NCBI RefSeq assembly: GCF_006782915.1
Contig: NZ_VCNP01000042.1
Span: 122,803-186,802 of the forward strand
DNA from: Streptomyces calvus
GTDB lineage: Bacteria > Actinomycetota > Actinomycetes > Streptomycetales > Streptomycetaceae
Direction: 5' to 3'
Length of the DNA: 64,000 nucleotides
The position numbers were made by a program, and so were the translations under genes. The notes beneath the pieces were generated by a model that saw only the letters and a program-made list of their open reading frames with translations, did no database searches and was not told where the DNA came from. Positions 33,582 through 41,339 of this stretch are shown piece after piece. Positions within the stretch are counted from its first letter, which is position 1; each line of letters opens with the position of its first letter.

Positions 33582-34397
33582 TCAATAGGTCCCGTGGGGG
33601 TGGTGGCCGCTGCTGCGGTACCGCCCGGGCGTGATGCCCACCAACTTCCGGAAATGCCGGGTGAGATGGGCCTGGTCGTAGAACCCGGTGGCGACCGCGA
33701 CGCCGCTCGGCGACCGGCCCTCCAGGAGCAGCCGGCGGGCCCGGCCGACCCGGCGGGACATCAGGTACTGGTGCGGTGCGATGCCGTACGCGGTGCTGAA
33801 CGCCCGTACCAGATGGGCGGGATGGGCGGACAGCAGCGTGCCGGCCTCCTCCAGGGTGAGGCCCTCGACCACCCGCGCGTCCAGCAGTTCCCGCAGCCGC
33901 CGCGCCAGCACGGGATCCCGCCGCGGTACGGCCGTGACGTCCCGCGACCGCAGATGCTCGCGCAGCCGCTCACCGACGAGCGTCAGCCTGCTCTCGGCCT
34001 CCAGTTCGTCACCGGGCCGCGCCAGCGCGGAGTGCACCTGCGCCACGCGCCGCCGCAGCAGCGGATCCCGCAGGTCGGGCCGGTCCACGGCGGCCCCGAT
34101 GAGATCGTCGCCGAGCCGGCTGCCGTCGAGGTAGAGCACCCGCTTGCGGAAACCGTCCGGTGTCGCGGGCGAGCCGTTGTGCGGGACGTGCGGCGGCAGC
34201 AGCGACACGGTGTCGTGCGGGGTGCCGTGCTCGTGCCGGTCGAGGTCGTACCGTACGGCGCCGTCGTCCACGATGAGCAGCGTCCAGGCGTCGTGGACGT
34301 GCATCGGATAGGCGTACTCGGTGAAATGGGCGTGGAAGACCTCGACGACACCCGGAACGCGGGGCCGCCAGGCGGACACCTTCCCCTGCGACGCCAT
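33582..34397 (-). CDS. AraC-family transcriptional regulator
   Basis: A 271-residue regulator with an N-terminal AraC-type cupin ('PMHVHDAWTLLIVDDGAVRYDLD', 'VSLLPPHVPHNG') and two C-terminal HTH motifs ('LTLEEAGTLLSAHPAHLVRAFSTAYG', 'GVAVATGFYDQAHLTRHFRKLVGITPGRYR'). The ATG at 34397 is fixed by a leaderless TACGTT. It is divergent from the DUF2000 gene, its likely target. Confidence 0.88.
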   Translation of the reverse strand: MASQGKVSAWRPRVPGVVEVFHAHFTEYAYPMHVHDAWTLLIVDDGAVRYDLDRHEHGTPHDTVSLLPPHVPHNGSPATPDGFRKRVLYLDGSRLGDDLIGAAVDRPDLRDPLLRRRVAQVHSALARPGDELEAESRLTLVGERLREHLRSRDVTAVPRRDPVLARRLRELLDARVVEGLTLEEAGTLLSAHPAHLVRAFSTAYGIAPHQYLMSRRVGRARRLLLEGRSPSGVAVATGFYDQAHLTRHFRKLVGITPGRYRSSGHHPHGTY

Positions 34398-34403
34398 GCA
34401 AAC

Positions 34404-34409
34404 AACGTA
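34404..34409 (-). promoter_or_regulatory. Leaderless -10 of the AraC gene
   Basis: TACGTT on the minus strand ends 6 nt before the ATG at 34397. Confidence 0.5.
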
Positions 34410-34447
34410 CAAGACGCCGACCTGCCCGGATCGGCAGGCTCGGGGCC

Positions 34448-34864
34448 ATGAGCACTCGCTTCGACACGAAGATCGCCGTACTGCTGCGCGAGGACCTGGA
34501 GACCTGGCAGCGCCTCAACGTCACCGCGTTCCTGGTCAGCGGCCTGGGCACGCAGCTCCCCGAGGTGATCGGCGAACCCTACGAGGACGCGGACCAGGTC
34601 CCGTACCTGCCGATGTTCCGCCAGCCGGTCCTGGTCTTCCAGGGCACGAAGGAAACCCTGCGGGCGGCCCACACCCGCGCCCTGTCCCGCGCCCTCCCGC
34701 GCGCCGTCTTCACCTCCGACCTCTTCGCCACGGGCCACGACGAGGCCAACCGCGCGGCGGTGCGCGCCGTCGGCACGGCCGACCTCGACCTGGTCGGCCT
34801 GTCCGTCTACGGCCCGAAGAACGCGGTGGACAAGGTCCTCAAGGGCGCCCACATGCACCCCTGA
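34448..34864 (+). CDS. DUF2000-family protein
   Basis: A 138-residue protein of the DUF2000 family (a peptidyl-tRNA-hydrolase-like fold). It starts 'FDTKIAVLLREDLETWQRLNVTAFL' and ends with the family-typical 'LVGLSVYGPKNAVDKVLKG'. It is divergent from the AraC gene, 50 nt away, which probably regulates it. In other bacteria DUF2000 genes often accompany AraC regulators. Function unknown. Confidence 0.82.
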   Translation: MSTRFDTKIAVLLREDLETWQRLNVTAFLVSGLGTQLPEVIGEPYEDADQVPYLPMFRQPVLVFQGTKETLRAAHTRALSRALPRAVFTSDLFATGHDEANRAAVRAVGTADLDLVGLSVYGPKNAVDKVLKGAHMHP

Positions 34865-34934
34865 GCAGGCGGTCCCCGCCCTGTGCGCGCGGCCCGGTCC
34901 GGCTGCGGGGCGGAGGTCCGGCGGAGCGGGTGTT

Positions 34935-34975
34935 CGGCGGCGCGGGTGTCCGGCGGCGCGGGTGTCCGGCGGAGG
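34935..34975. repeat. 16-nt direct repeat 3' of the methyltransferase gene
   Basis: CGGCGGCGCGGGTGTC occurs at 34935 and 34951, with partial copies on both sides, in the 159-nt gap before the methyltransferase stop codon. Confidence 0.6.
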
Positions 34976-35023
34976 TGAACCCTCCGCCGACCACGCGCCG
35001 CGATGCCGTCACGGCGCGACGTG

Positions 35024-35797
35024 TCAGCGCGCGCAGACCACGCTGACGAGTGTGAACGACGCGTAGAACGGCGTCTGTTGCAGTCCGGCGAACCAGTCAC
35101 GGCCGCGGGCCTGGTCGATGTGGCCGCCGTCGATGGCCTTCCGCAGATTGCGGCCGAGGCCCAGGGTGTGGTCCGCCTCCCGGAAGTCGAGGAAGACCGG
35201 GGTCACGGCGTCCACGGCCTCGACACGGAAACCGGCTCGTTCGGCGAGGCGGGCAAGGCTCCGGCCGATGGTGGCGTGACGGACCACTTCGGCGGTGGTG
35301 TAGCGGGTGAAGGCGCGGCTCGTTTCGAGATCGTCGGAGTCGACGACGAGGGTGTCCCAGTCGGGCTCCGCGAGGCCGATCCGAGCACCGGGCCGGGTGG
35401 CGCGACGCAGTTCCGCGAGTACGTCGGCGGGCTCGGCCACGTGCATGAGGACGCGGTCGATCTTGGCGCGGTCCACGCTGTCCGACTCCACGGGCAGCGC
35501 ATGCGCGTCGCCCTCGCGGAGTTCCACCCGCGGCAGCCCTTCCGTGCGCGCCCGCGCCTGCGCCAGCATGGCCGCATCCCGGTCCACACCGATCACACTG
35601 CCCCGGTCACCCACGCGTTCCGCCAGCGCCGCCAGATCCGTGCCCGGCCCGCACCCGACATCCAGGACCGTCTGACCTGCCCGAACGTCCAGCAACTCCA
35701 GAAGCCGCCGCTTGTACGCGCGGCCCGCGTCGGTGGCGGCGGCCCGCAGCATGTACGAGGCCTGATCGGGCTGCGGCACACCGAGCGTCGAGGACAT
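35024..35797 (-). CDS. SAM-dependent methyltransferase (UbiE-like)
   Basis: A 257-residue class I methyltransferase with 'QTVLDVGCGPGTDLAALAERV' (motif I, about 42-62), 'VIGVDRDAAML' (motif II) and 'ELREGDAHALPVESDSVDRA' (motif III/IV). The profile is that of Methyltransf_11 small-molecule enzymes. It is monocistronic between DUF2000 and vapBC. No substrate can be assigned. Confidence 0.82.
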   Translation of the reverse strand: MSSTLGVPQPDQASYMLRAAATDAGRAYKRRLLELLDVRAGQTVLDVGCGPGTDLAALAERVGDRGSVIGVDRDAAMLAQARARTEGLPRVELREGDAHALPVESDSVDRAKIDRVLMHVAEPADVLAELRRATRPGARIGLAEPDWDTLVVDSDDLETSRAFTRYTTAEVVRHATIGRSLARLAERAGFRVEAVDAVTPVFLDFREADHTLGLGRNLRKAIDGGHIDQARGRDWFAGLQQTPFYASFTLVSVVCAR

Positions 35798-35838
35798 GCC
35801 GGCCAGTCAACCACGGTGCGGTGCCGCACGGAGGGTGC

Positions 35839-36261
35839 TCACTTGCCGACTTCGGGGCCGTACCACTGAAGCGCCTGGCCCGTGACGGCGGCGATGCATT
35901 CGAAGTCACGGTCGCGGTGCAGCAGCGTCAGCCCTTGCAGTTCGGCCGTGGCGGCCACGACGAGGTCGACGGCCCCTGCACTGCGGTGCTGACCGCGTTG
36001 CGTGAGCATCTCCTGAACCTGCCAGGCACGCTCGTAGGCGCGGTCGTCGACCGGAACCCAGCCGAACAGCGAGCGCAGGTCCTCGATACCTTGCGCGCGG
36101 TCGGCGGCGGACCGCGCGCTGTAGAAGAACTCCAGCTCGGTGACGGGGCAGGTGGCGATGAGTCCGGCGGCCACCGCCCGGTCCCAGCCGAACTGCTCGG
36201 CGTCGCCGCGCAGCAGACGGGCGAGGGCACTCGTGTCGATCAGGAAGAGTGCCGCGTTCAC
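35839..36261 (-). CDS. vapC: VapC-type PIN-domain ribonuclease toxin
   Basis: A 140-residue PIN-domain RNase toxin. The acidic active-site residues are all visible: D9 ('FLIDTSAL'), E42 ('TELEFF'), D99 ('GAVDLVVAA') and D117/D119 ('HRDRDFE'). It overlaps the vapB stop by 4 nt (ATGA), the usual coupled antitoxin-toxin layout. An intact active site suggests a functional toxin. Confidence 0.9.
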   Translation of the reverse strand: MNAALFLIDTSALARLLRGDAEQFGWDRAVAAGLIATCPVTELEFFYSARSAADRAQGIEDLRSLFGWVPVDDRAYERAWQVQEMLTQRGQHRSAGAVDLVVAATAELQGLTLLHRDRDFECIAAVTGQALQWYGPEVGK

Positions 36262-36473
36262 CGGCGGTAGTTCCCCTTGTCCTCGAAGAGATCCAGGTCG
36301 AAGGCACCGTCCTCCGCCGCCGCCCGCAGGCGGGTGAGGGCCAGCGCGCGGCGCCGGTACTCCAGGACCTCACGCAGCGCGCTGTTCACGGTCTCCTTCT
36401 TGGTGCTGGTGCCGAGCGCCTTGGCCACGTCCGCCACCAGCTCGTCGTCCAGATCGATCACGGTCCGACTCAC
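36258..36473 (-). CDS. vapB: VapB-type antitoxin
   Basis: A 71-residue antitoxin. The N-terminal ribbon-helix-helix 'VSRTVIDLDDELVADVAKALGT' binds DNA, and the acidic/aromatic C-terminus 'FDLDLFEDKGNYRR' fits the toxin groove. The GTG start is supported by GGGGAGGTG 6 nt upstream; an ATG at 36497 lies inside the operator. A palindromic operator is immediately upstream. Confidence 0.88.
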   Translation of the reverse strand: MSRTVIDLDDELVADVAKALGTSTKKETVNSALREVLEYRRRALALTRLRAAAEDGAFDLDLFEDKGNYRR

Positions 36474-36490
36474 CGTTTGCACCTCCCCGT

Positions 36491-36515
36491 ATATCATCGA
36501 TGCTCCTGATGATAT
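36491..36515. promoter_or_regulatory. vapBC operator
   Basis: ATATCATC-9 nt-GATGATAT is a perfect 8-bp inverted repeat just upstream of vapB, in an AT-rich island. It is the expected site for VapBC autorepression. Confidence 0.65.
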
Positions 36516-36570
36516 CAATCGCTGGATGCCGCTTCCCCGGCCGCACACCCGGCCGTCACCGGGCACCGGC

Positions 36571-37500
36571 TCATCCCGCCGCACGGAGCCCGTTGCCCGA
36601 TCGGCAGTCCCGGCACTGTCCCGGCCCCGGTGCGCGGAACGCGCGGTCGCAGCCGTCGCAGGTCTGGAACGGCAGGACGGCCGCCGGGCGTTCCGCACGG
36701 GCCGTCGGCAGCGGCATCGGTGGGGCGGGCAGGGGTGTCTCGCGCAGGCGGAAGGCGAGGATGCCGGCCGGACGGGCACGCAACCGGTCGGGAAGGCTTG
36801 CGGTCAGCAGCTTGGTGATCTCCACCGCGTCCACACCGGCCGCCAGCCACTGCGAGACGGCCGGTGCCAGCCGCGCGGCCTCCTCGACGGAGAGGACCAG
36901 GCGGGGATCGACGCGGCGCAGCGCGGCGAGTACGGCGACTGCCTCGGGTTCGGCATCGGCGAGCGGGACCGGCGTATCCGCCACAGGACTTCTCATGTCC
37001 GGGGCCTCGCTCGGGGCCGGGGCCTCGCTCATGTCCGGGCCCTCGCTCGGCGCCGGGGCCTCGACCTGGGCCGCGTCGGTGGTGGTCTCCGGATCCGGGG
37101 CGGCCGTCGGGTGCGGGTCCTGGCCGGGGGCCGGGGCCGTGTGCGGGGCGCGGTCCGGTACGTCGTGGAAGTACGTCCGTGTGCGGATCTGCCCGGTCGG
37201 CAGTCGGACCCGGCGGCGCTCCAGGTAACCGGCCGCTTCCAGTTCCCTCAGCGCCCGTGAGATCAGGATCTCGCCCTCGGTGAAGTGCTCGCACAGGGCG
37301 GCGATGCTCACGGGAGTGCCGTCGGGCAGGGAGAGGACGTAGACGGCCACACCGACGGTGACGGCGCTGCCGCGGCGCTGCGCGAGGGCGTTGGAGATCA
37401 CCGTGAAGCCGGCGGTGAGCCGGGTGCGTACGTGGATCACGCCGGAGGTCGGAGCTCCGGCGTCGGCGCGCAGGCGCGCGTTAGACTGCGGGTCAGCCAT
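36571..37500 (-). CDS. Winged-helix protein with C-terminal zinc ribbon
   Basis: A protein of about 309 residues. The N-terminal half carries a winged helix ('PVSIAALCEHFTEGEILISRALRELEAAGYLERRRVRLPTGQ', about 56-97). A Pro/Ala/Glu-rich linker with 'APAPSE' repeats follows, then a helical segment and a C-terminal C-x2-C ... C-x2-C zinc ribbon ('CDGCDRAF', 'CRDC'). It resembles Streptomyces replication-initiator-like or DnaD-like regulators of unknown role. The ATG at 37500 lacks a close ribosome site; a GTG at 37629, giving 43 more residues ('VEETDGYVRRDNRK'), is a serious alternative. Confidence 0.6.
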   Translation of the reverse strand: MADPQSNARLRADAGAPTSGVIHVRTRLTAGFTVISNALAQRRGSAVTVGVAVYVLSLPDGTPVSIAALCEHFTEGEILISRALRELEAAGYLERRRVRLPTGQIRTRTYFHDVPDRAPHTAPAPGQDPHPTAAPDPETTTDAAQVEAPAPSEGPDMSEAPAPSEAPDMRSPVADTPVPLADAEPEAVAVLAALRRVDPRLVLSVEEAARLAPAVSQWLAAGVDAVEITKLLTASLPDRLRARPAGILAFRLRETPLPAPPMPLPTARAERPAAVLPFQTCDGCDRAFRAPGPGQCRDCRSGNGLRAAG

Positions 37501-37780
37501 CGGGAAGGGGTTCGCTTCCTGATCGGTCAGGCCCTCGTTCGGGATTGCCGTCCCGGCCGGGGGCCGTATCTGTTTGCGGTTGTCGCGGCGAACGTAACCG
37601 TCCGTCTCCTCCACCTGCAAGCCCGTCACTCGCACGGGTGACGTGGGCCTTTGCGGCGGGGAGGGTGGGCGGGTGGGTAGCTCTTTCCCCTGGTTCTTTC
37701 GGAGTTCGGCGGCCCACCGGACCCTCGTGAGCAAGGAACCGGCGGACCGGGAGGACGGGACATGACCGGTACCCGGCTGC

Positions 37781-37977
37781 CTCAGATCCGGTGGTGGCCC
37801 GCCTTCAACTCGCCAATGAACGCGGTCCAGGAGGCGCCGTCGAAGTAGAGCGCGGGGCCGTGCGGGGCCTTGCTGTCGCGGACGGGGACGACGTCGGGGA
37901 ATCCGGCGGCCACTTCCACGCAGTTACCGCCTTCCTGGTTGCTGTAGCTGCTCCTGCGCCACGCGACGTCGTTCACT
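37781..37977. repeat. Direct duplication, copy 1 (DUF397 gene)
   Basis: About 195 nt that recur at 38942-39138 in the same orientation with roughly one mismatch per ten bases. The copies flank the alpha/beta hydrolase gene. Confidence 0.75.
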
Positions 37978-38000
37978 TCCGTATCGGTCCTTCGCGTCAC
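37782..38000 (-). CDS. DUF397-domain protein
   Basis: A 72-residue DUF397 protein ('AWRRSSYSNQEGGNCVEVA', 'VPVRDSKAPHGPALYFDGASWTAFI'). In Streptomyces such proteins pair with XRE-DUF5753 (Scr1-type) regulators in toxin-antitoxin-like modules. The GTG at 38000 has AAGGAGG upstream. It is a near-duplicate of the gene at 38943-39161. No intact partner is present nearby. Confidence 0.85.
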   Translation of the reverse strand: MTRRTDTEVNDVAWRRSSYSNQEGGNCVEVAAGFPDVVPVRDSKAPHGPALYFDGASWTAFIGELKAGHHRI

Positions 38001-38013
38001 GGTGGTGCCTCCT

Positions 38014-38892
38014 TCACGGGTCGGATCGTGTCGTGAGCGTGCGCAGGATGGCTTCGGCGTGTGTCCAGAGCAGGGCACCCGCGGCGTCGGCAAGCAGGTG
38101 CCGAGTGGCCTTCGGGATGATCAGGGTGAGCGATTCGCCCAGGTCGGGAGAGTGGACCGGGCTGGTGTCCTGCTGCCCGTACCAGAGGTCGACCGGAACG
38201 GTGATGTCCGCGGGGTCGAACGGCCAGCGGCCCATCGCCAGGACGGTGTCGCGGGCATAGCCTGCCGGGCCCTGGCTGAACGCCTCGTCCAACGCACGCC
38301 GGAAGGCGGGCTGGAAGTCCGGGTCGGTGTAGACCGCCCGGTCCGCCTCGGGGCTGGTCATGATGATCAGCTCCCACAGCGCGTCGGCGCTGCCGAACTC
38401 GGCGAACGACTCCTCGGCGGTGCCCGGGTCGGCCGCGACGGCGTCCACCAGGTCCCTCACCTGCGGGCTCAGCGAGTGGGCGAAGCGCGGATGGGCGAGT
38501 TCGTCGCTGCCGGACACCACGGCCACCGCGTTCACCAGACCGTTGGCAGCCAGGGCGAGTGCGAACGGCGCGCCCTGCGAGAACCCCACCACCGACGGCG
38601 TTCCCAAGGCCCGCTCCTCGATGAGCTGCCGGATGTCGGTGGCCCAACTCGTCAGGGTCCGGCCGGGGCACGGGTCGGAGGCGCCGAGGCCGGGGCGGTC
38701 CACGCTGATGAGCCTGATTCCGGCCGAGTCGACGACGTCACCGCCGAAACCGAGCCACCTGCTGGTGCCCGCGCCGGGGCACACCAGCACCGGGCTGCCG
38801 CCGGCCGGTCCCCATTCCGCCCAGCCCAGCAGCCGGCCGTCCGGGAGCCGGGTCCGTCCGAGCCGCGCCGGCTCCCGCACGCCGTAGACCAT
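38014..38892 (-). CDS. Alpha/beta hydrolase
   Basis: A 292-residue hydrolase with the nucleophile elbow 'VVGFSQGAPFA' (G-x-S-x-G), 'LVCPGAGTSRWLGF' as the oxyanion loop, and a C-terminal 'ATRHLLADAAGALLW' segment with the catalytic His. It sits between two duplicated DUF397 genes on the same strand, as if inserted by the duplication or carried with it. Substrate unknown. Confidence 0.82.
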   Translation of the reverse strand: MVYGVREPARLGRTRLPDGRLLGWAEWGPAGGSPVLVCPGAGTSRWLGFGGDVVDSAGIRLISVDRPGLGASDPCPGRTLTSWATDIRQLIEERALGTPSVVGFSQGAPFALALAANGLVNAVAVVSGSDELAHPRFAHSLSPQVRDLVDAVAADPGTAEESFAEFGSADALWELIIMTSPEADRAVYTDPDFQPAFRRALDEAFSQGPAGYARDTVLAMGRWPFDPADITVPVDLWYGQQDTSPVHSPDLGESLTLIIPKATRHLLADAAGALLWTHAEAILRTLTTRSDP

Positions 38893-38941
38893 GATCCGTG
38901 CCGTCCCCTTGTCTCCTTGTCCTCCGTCCGGACTCCGGTGT

Positions 38942-39138
38942 CTCAGATCCGGTGGCGGCCGGCCTTCAACTCGCCGATGAACGCGGTCCAGGAGGCGCTG
39001 TCGAAGCAGAGTGCGGGGCCGTGCGGGGCCTTGCTGTCACGGACGGGGACGACGCCGGGGAATCCGTCCGCCACTACCACGCAGTCCCCGCCTTCCTGAT
39101 TGCTGTAGCTGCTCCTGCGCCACACGACGCCGTTCAGA
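38942..39138. repeat. Direct duplication, copy 2 (DUF397 gene)
   Basis: Second copy of the 37781-37977 sequence, offset by 1161 nt. Confidence 0.75.
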
Positions 39139-39161
39139 TCGGGACGGAACCTTCGCTCCAC
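38943..39161 (-). CDS. DUF397-domain protein (second copy)
   Basis: A 72-residue DUF397 protein nearly identical to the one at 37782-38000 from 'VVWRRSSYSNQEGGDC' onward, differing mainly in the first 12 residues. The GTG has GGAGGAG upstream. It follows the broken DUF5753 gene, which is probably the original partner, so this may be the ancestral copy and the other the duplicate. Confidence 0.85.
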   Translation of the reverse strand: MERRFRPDLNGVVWRRSSYSNQEGGDCVVVADGFPGVVPVRDSKAPHGPALCFDSASWTAFIGELKAGRHRI

Positions 39162-39723
39162 GGTGGTTCTCCTCCATCACGGATCCGATCATCTCGAGCG
39201 ACATGAGCGGGGGCAGCGCTGCCGCCGTCAGTTGATGGTAGGCCAGCGCAAACGTCCTGACCTCGTCCGTTTCCTCGATGAGTTGGCCGTAATGGGCCCC
39301 TTCCGTGTAGGCCACGTCGGAGCCGTCCGGGAGCGTGAGAATCGTCAGGGAGCCACCCATCACGTCATGCTCGCCCTGGTCGAAAGGCAGCCCCTGAACC
39401 GTGATGTGCCGCTCCGACGCAGCATCGAGCAGCCGCTTCAACTGCGCGCGCATCACCGCAGGCCCACCGACCGGACGTCGCAATACCGCCTCGTCCAGTA
39501 CGACCCGGAGGACGGGCCTGTCGTCGGACGCGAGCCGAGTCTGCCGTCCCATACGGGCGGAGAGCCGCTCCTCCAGCTGCAGTTCGCTGCTCAGCGTGAC
39601 TCCGACGCTCAGGACGGCCCGCGCGTACTCCTCTGTCTGCAGCAGACCCTGCCGGGCCGGGTGCGGCAACGAGGAAACGGACCCGTTGCCGGCGTACAAC
39701 CATTGAGGGTTCGTACGCGTCAA
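39037..39723 (-). pseudogene. Broken XRE-DUF5753 (Scr1-like) regulator remnant
   Basis: From 'QGLLQTEEYARAVLSVGV' onward the frame matches the DUF5753 effector domain of Scr1-type regulators, but the N-terminal HTH (about 80 residues) is missing. The residues before QGLLQ are not family-like; the preceding family-like 'DAYEPSMV' is in another frame just upstream. A CGGCAACG/CGTTGCCG inverted repeat (39664-39691) lies at the break. The frame also runs 125 nt into the DUF397 gene instead of stopping near its start. I read it as a 5'-deleted, frame-shifted relic. Confidence 0.65.
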
Positions 39724-39778
39724 GGTCGCAGTTCAAGCGTCCGCCATCCTCAGGACGCTTCTCGGACCACGGAGAACC

Positions 39779-41227
39779 ATGCGCTCTTCACGTACCGTCC
39801 TCGCCGCCGCGGCGGCACTCGCGGCAGCGGTCTGCACACCGCTCCTCACCGCTCCCGCGGCGTCCGCCGCCCCCGCGAAGCTCGCCGAGGACTTCAACGG
39901 CGACGGCTACCGCGACCTGGTCCTGCTCGGCGGTACGCACGGCAAGGACGGCCGGGTCACCGTCGTCTACGGCACGTCGACCGGACCCGGCACCCGCGTC
40001 CAGACGATCCACCAGGACTCGTCCGGCATACCCGGCGCGGTGGAGGAGGGCGACGACTGGGGGTTCGCCGCGACCAGCGCCGACCTCGACCGCGACGGCT
40101 ACGCCGACCTGGTCGTCGCCTCGCCGGGTGAGGACGTCGGCGACATCCAGATGCGGGGCGGGCTGACCGTCGTCTGGGGCGGCGCCAAGGGGCTCGGCTC
40201 CGGCACCGTCTTCCACTCGCCCGTCGCACCGGAGTACGCCGGCTCCGGCGACAGCTTCGGACTGGACGTCGTGGCCGGTGACTTCGACGGCGACGGCGAC
40301 CAGGACCTGACGGCGATCAGCCAGAGCCGGGCCGGCGCGATCCTGCTGGAGGGCCCGTTCACCCGCAGCGGCGGCAAGGGCGGCTGGCAGCCCCTCGGCG
40401 AGGACTACGGCTACCTCAGCGCCTCCCAGCTCGCCGCGGGCCGGGTCACCGCGGACGCCGCCACGGACCTGTACATTCTCGGCACGGACCTCGGCGGCGA
40501 CCGCGACATGCACGCCTTCTTCCACCGTGGCGGCGGCGGCTTCGCCCGGTACCCGAGCCAGGTGCACGTGCCGGACGACTCCGGGCATCAGCTCGGCGGC
40601 GGTACCGTCACGGCCATCGGCGACTTCGACAAGGACGGCTACGGCGACCTCGCCGTCGGCCGCGGCTACGAGCAGCCGGACAGCGAGCGCGGATACGTCG
40701 CCGTCCACTATGGCGGTCCCTCCGGCCCGGACACGGCCCGCAAGCCGGTGACGTTCACGCAGGACACGGCGGGCGTGCCCGGCGGCCGGGAGACGGGCGA
40801 CCACTTCGGTGCCTCCGTCGCGGCCGGCGACGTCAACGGCGACGGGTACGCCGACCTCGCCGTCGGCGTCTCCGGCGAGGACCTCGCGGGCAAGCGCGAC
40901 GCCGGCATGGTCACGGTGCTGCTCGGACGAGCGGGCGGCCTGTCCGGCACCGGCGCCAAGGCGTACGACCAGGACACCTCCGGTGTCGCGGGGGCCATCG
41001 AGAACGACGACTACGTCGGCTGGGCCGTGATACTCACCGACTACACCCGCGACGGCCGCGCCGACCTGCTCGTCGACACCAACGAGCAACTGGACAACAC
41101 CCGGCGGGGCCTGGTCCACCTGCTGAAGGGCTCGACGTCCGGCACCACCGGCACCGGCTCGAAGACCTACACGGTGAACACCCTCAAGCTGCCGTACACG
41201 ACGCTCAGCGGCCCTTTCCCGCACTGA
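39779..41227 (+). CDS. Secreted FG-GAP repeat protein
   Basis: A 482-residue secreted beta-propeller-like protein. The signal peptide ends 'APAASAAPA' (about 32). At least five FG-GAP/VCBS blades carry calcium-binding D-x-D/N-x-D-G loops, for example 'DFNGDGYRDLV', 'DLDRDGYADLV', 'DFDGDGDQDLT', 'DFDKDGYGDLA' and 'DVNGDGYADLA'. Integrin-like proteins of this type are common in Streptomyces exoproteomes, with unknown ligands. A paralogue follows at 41340. The stop codon lies in a 23-nt tandem duplication. Confidence 0.85.
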   Translation: MRSSRTVLAAAAALAAAVCTPLLTAPAASAAPAKLAEDFNGDGYRDLVLLGGTHGKDGRVTVVYGTSTGPGTRVQTIHQDSSGIPGAVEEGDDWGFAATSADLDRDGYADLVVASPGEDVGDIQMRGGLTVVWGGAKGLGSGTVFHSPVAPEYAGSGDSFGLDVVAGDFDGDGDQDLTAISQSRAGAILLEGPFTRSGGKGGWQPLGEDYGYLSASQLAAGRVTADAATDLYILGTDLGGDRDMHAFFHRGGGGFARYPSQVHVPDDSGHQLGGGTVTAIGDFDKDGYGDLAVGRGYEQPDSERGYVAVHYGGPSGPDTARKPVTFTQDTAGVPGGRETGDHFGASVAAGDVNGDGYADLAVGVSGEDLAGKRDAGMVTVLLGRAGGLSGTGAKAYDQDTSGVAGAIENDDYVGWAVILTDYTRDGRADLLVDTNEQLDNTRRGLVHLLKGSTSGTTGTGSKTYTVNTLKLPYTTLSGPFPH

Positions 41228-41252
41228 CCGGCGGCCCTTTCCCGCACTGACC
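41208..41252. repeat. 23-nt tandem duplication across a stop codon
   Basis: GCGGCCCTTTCCCGCACTGA with its next three bases is repeated at 41208 and 41231. The first copy contains the in-frame TGA of the FG-GAP gene. Confidence 0.8.
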
Positions 41253-41339
41253 CGTCGGCCCCGGGCCACCGTCACCACCCACGCACGCCCCCGCGCACGC
41301 CCCCACGCCCACCCCGTTGCTCCCACCCGAGGAACCACC

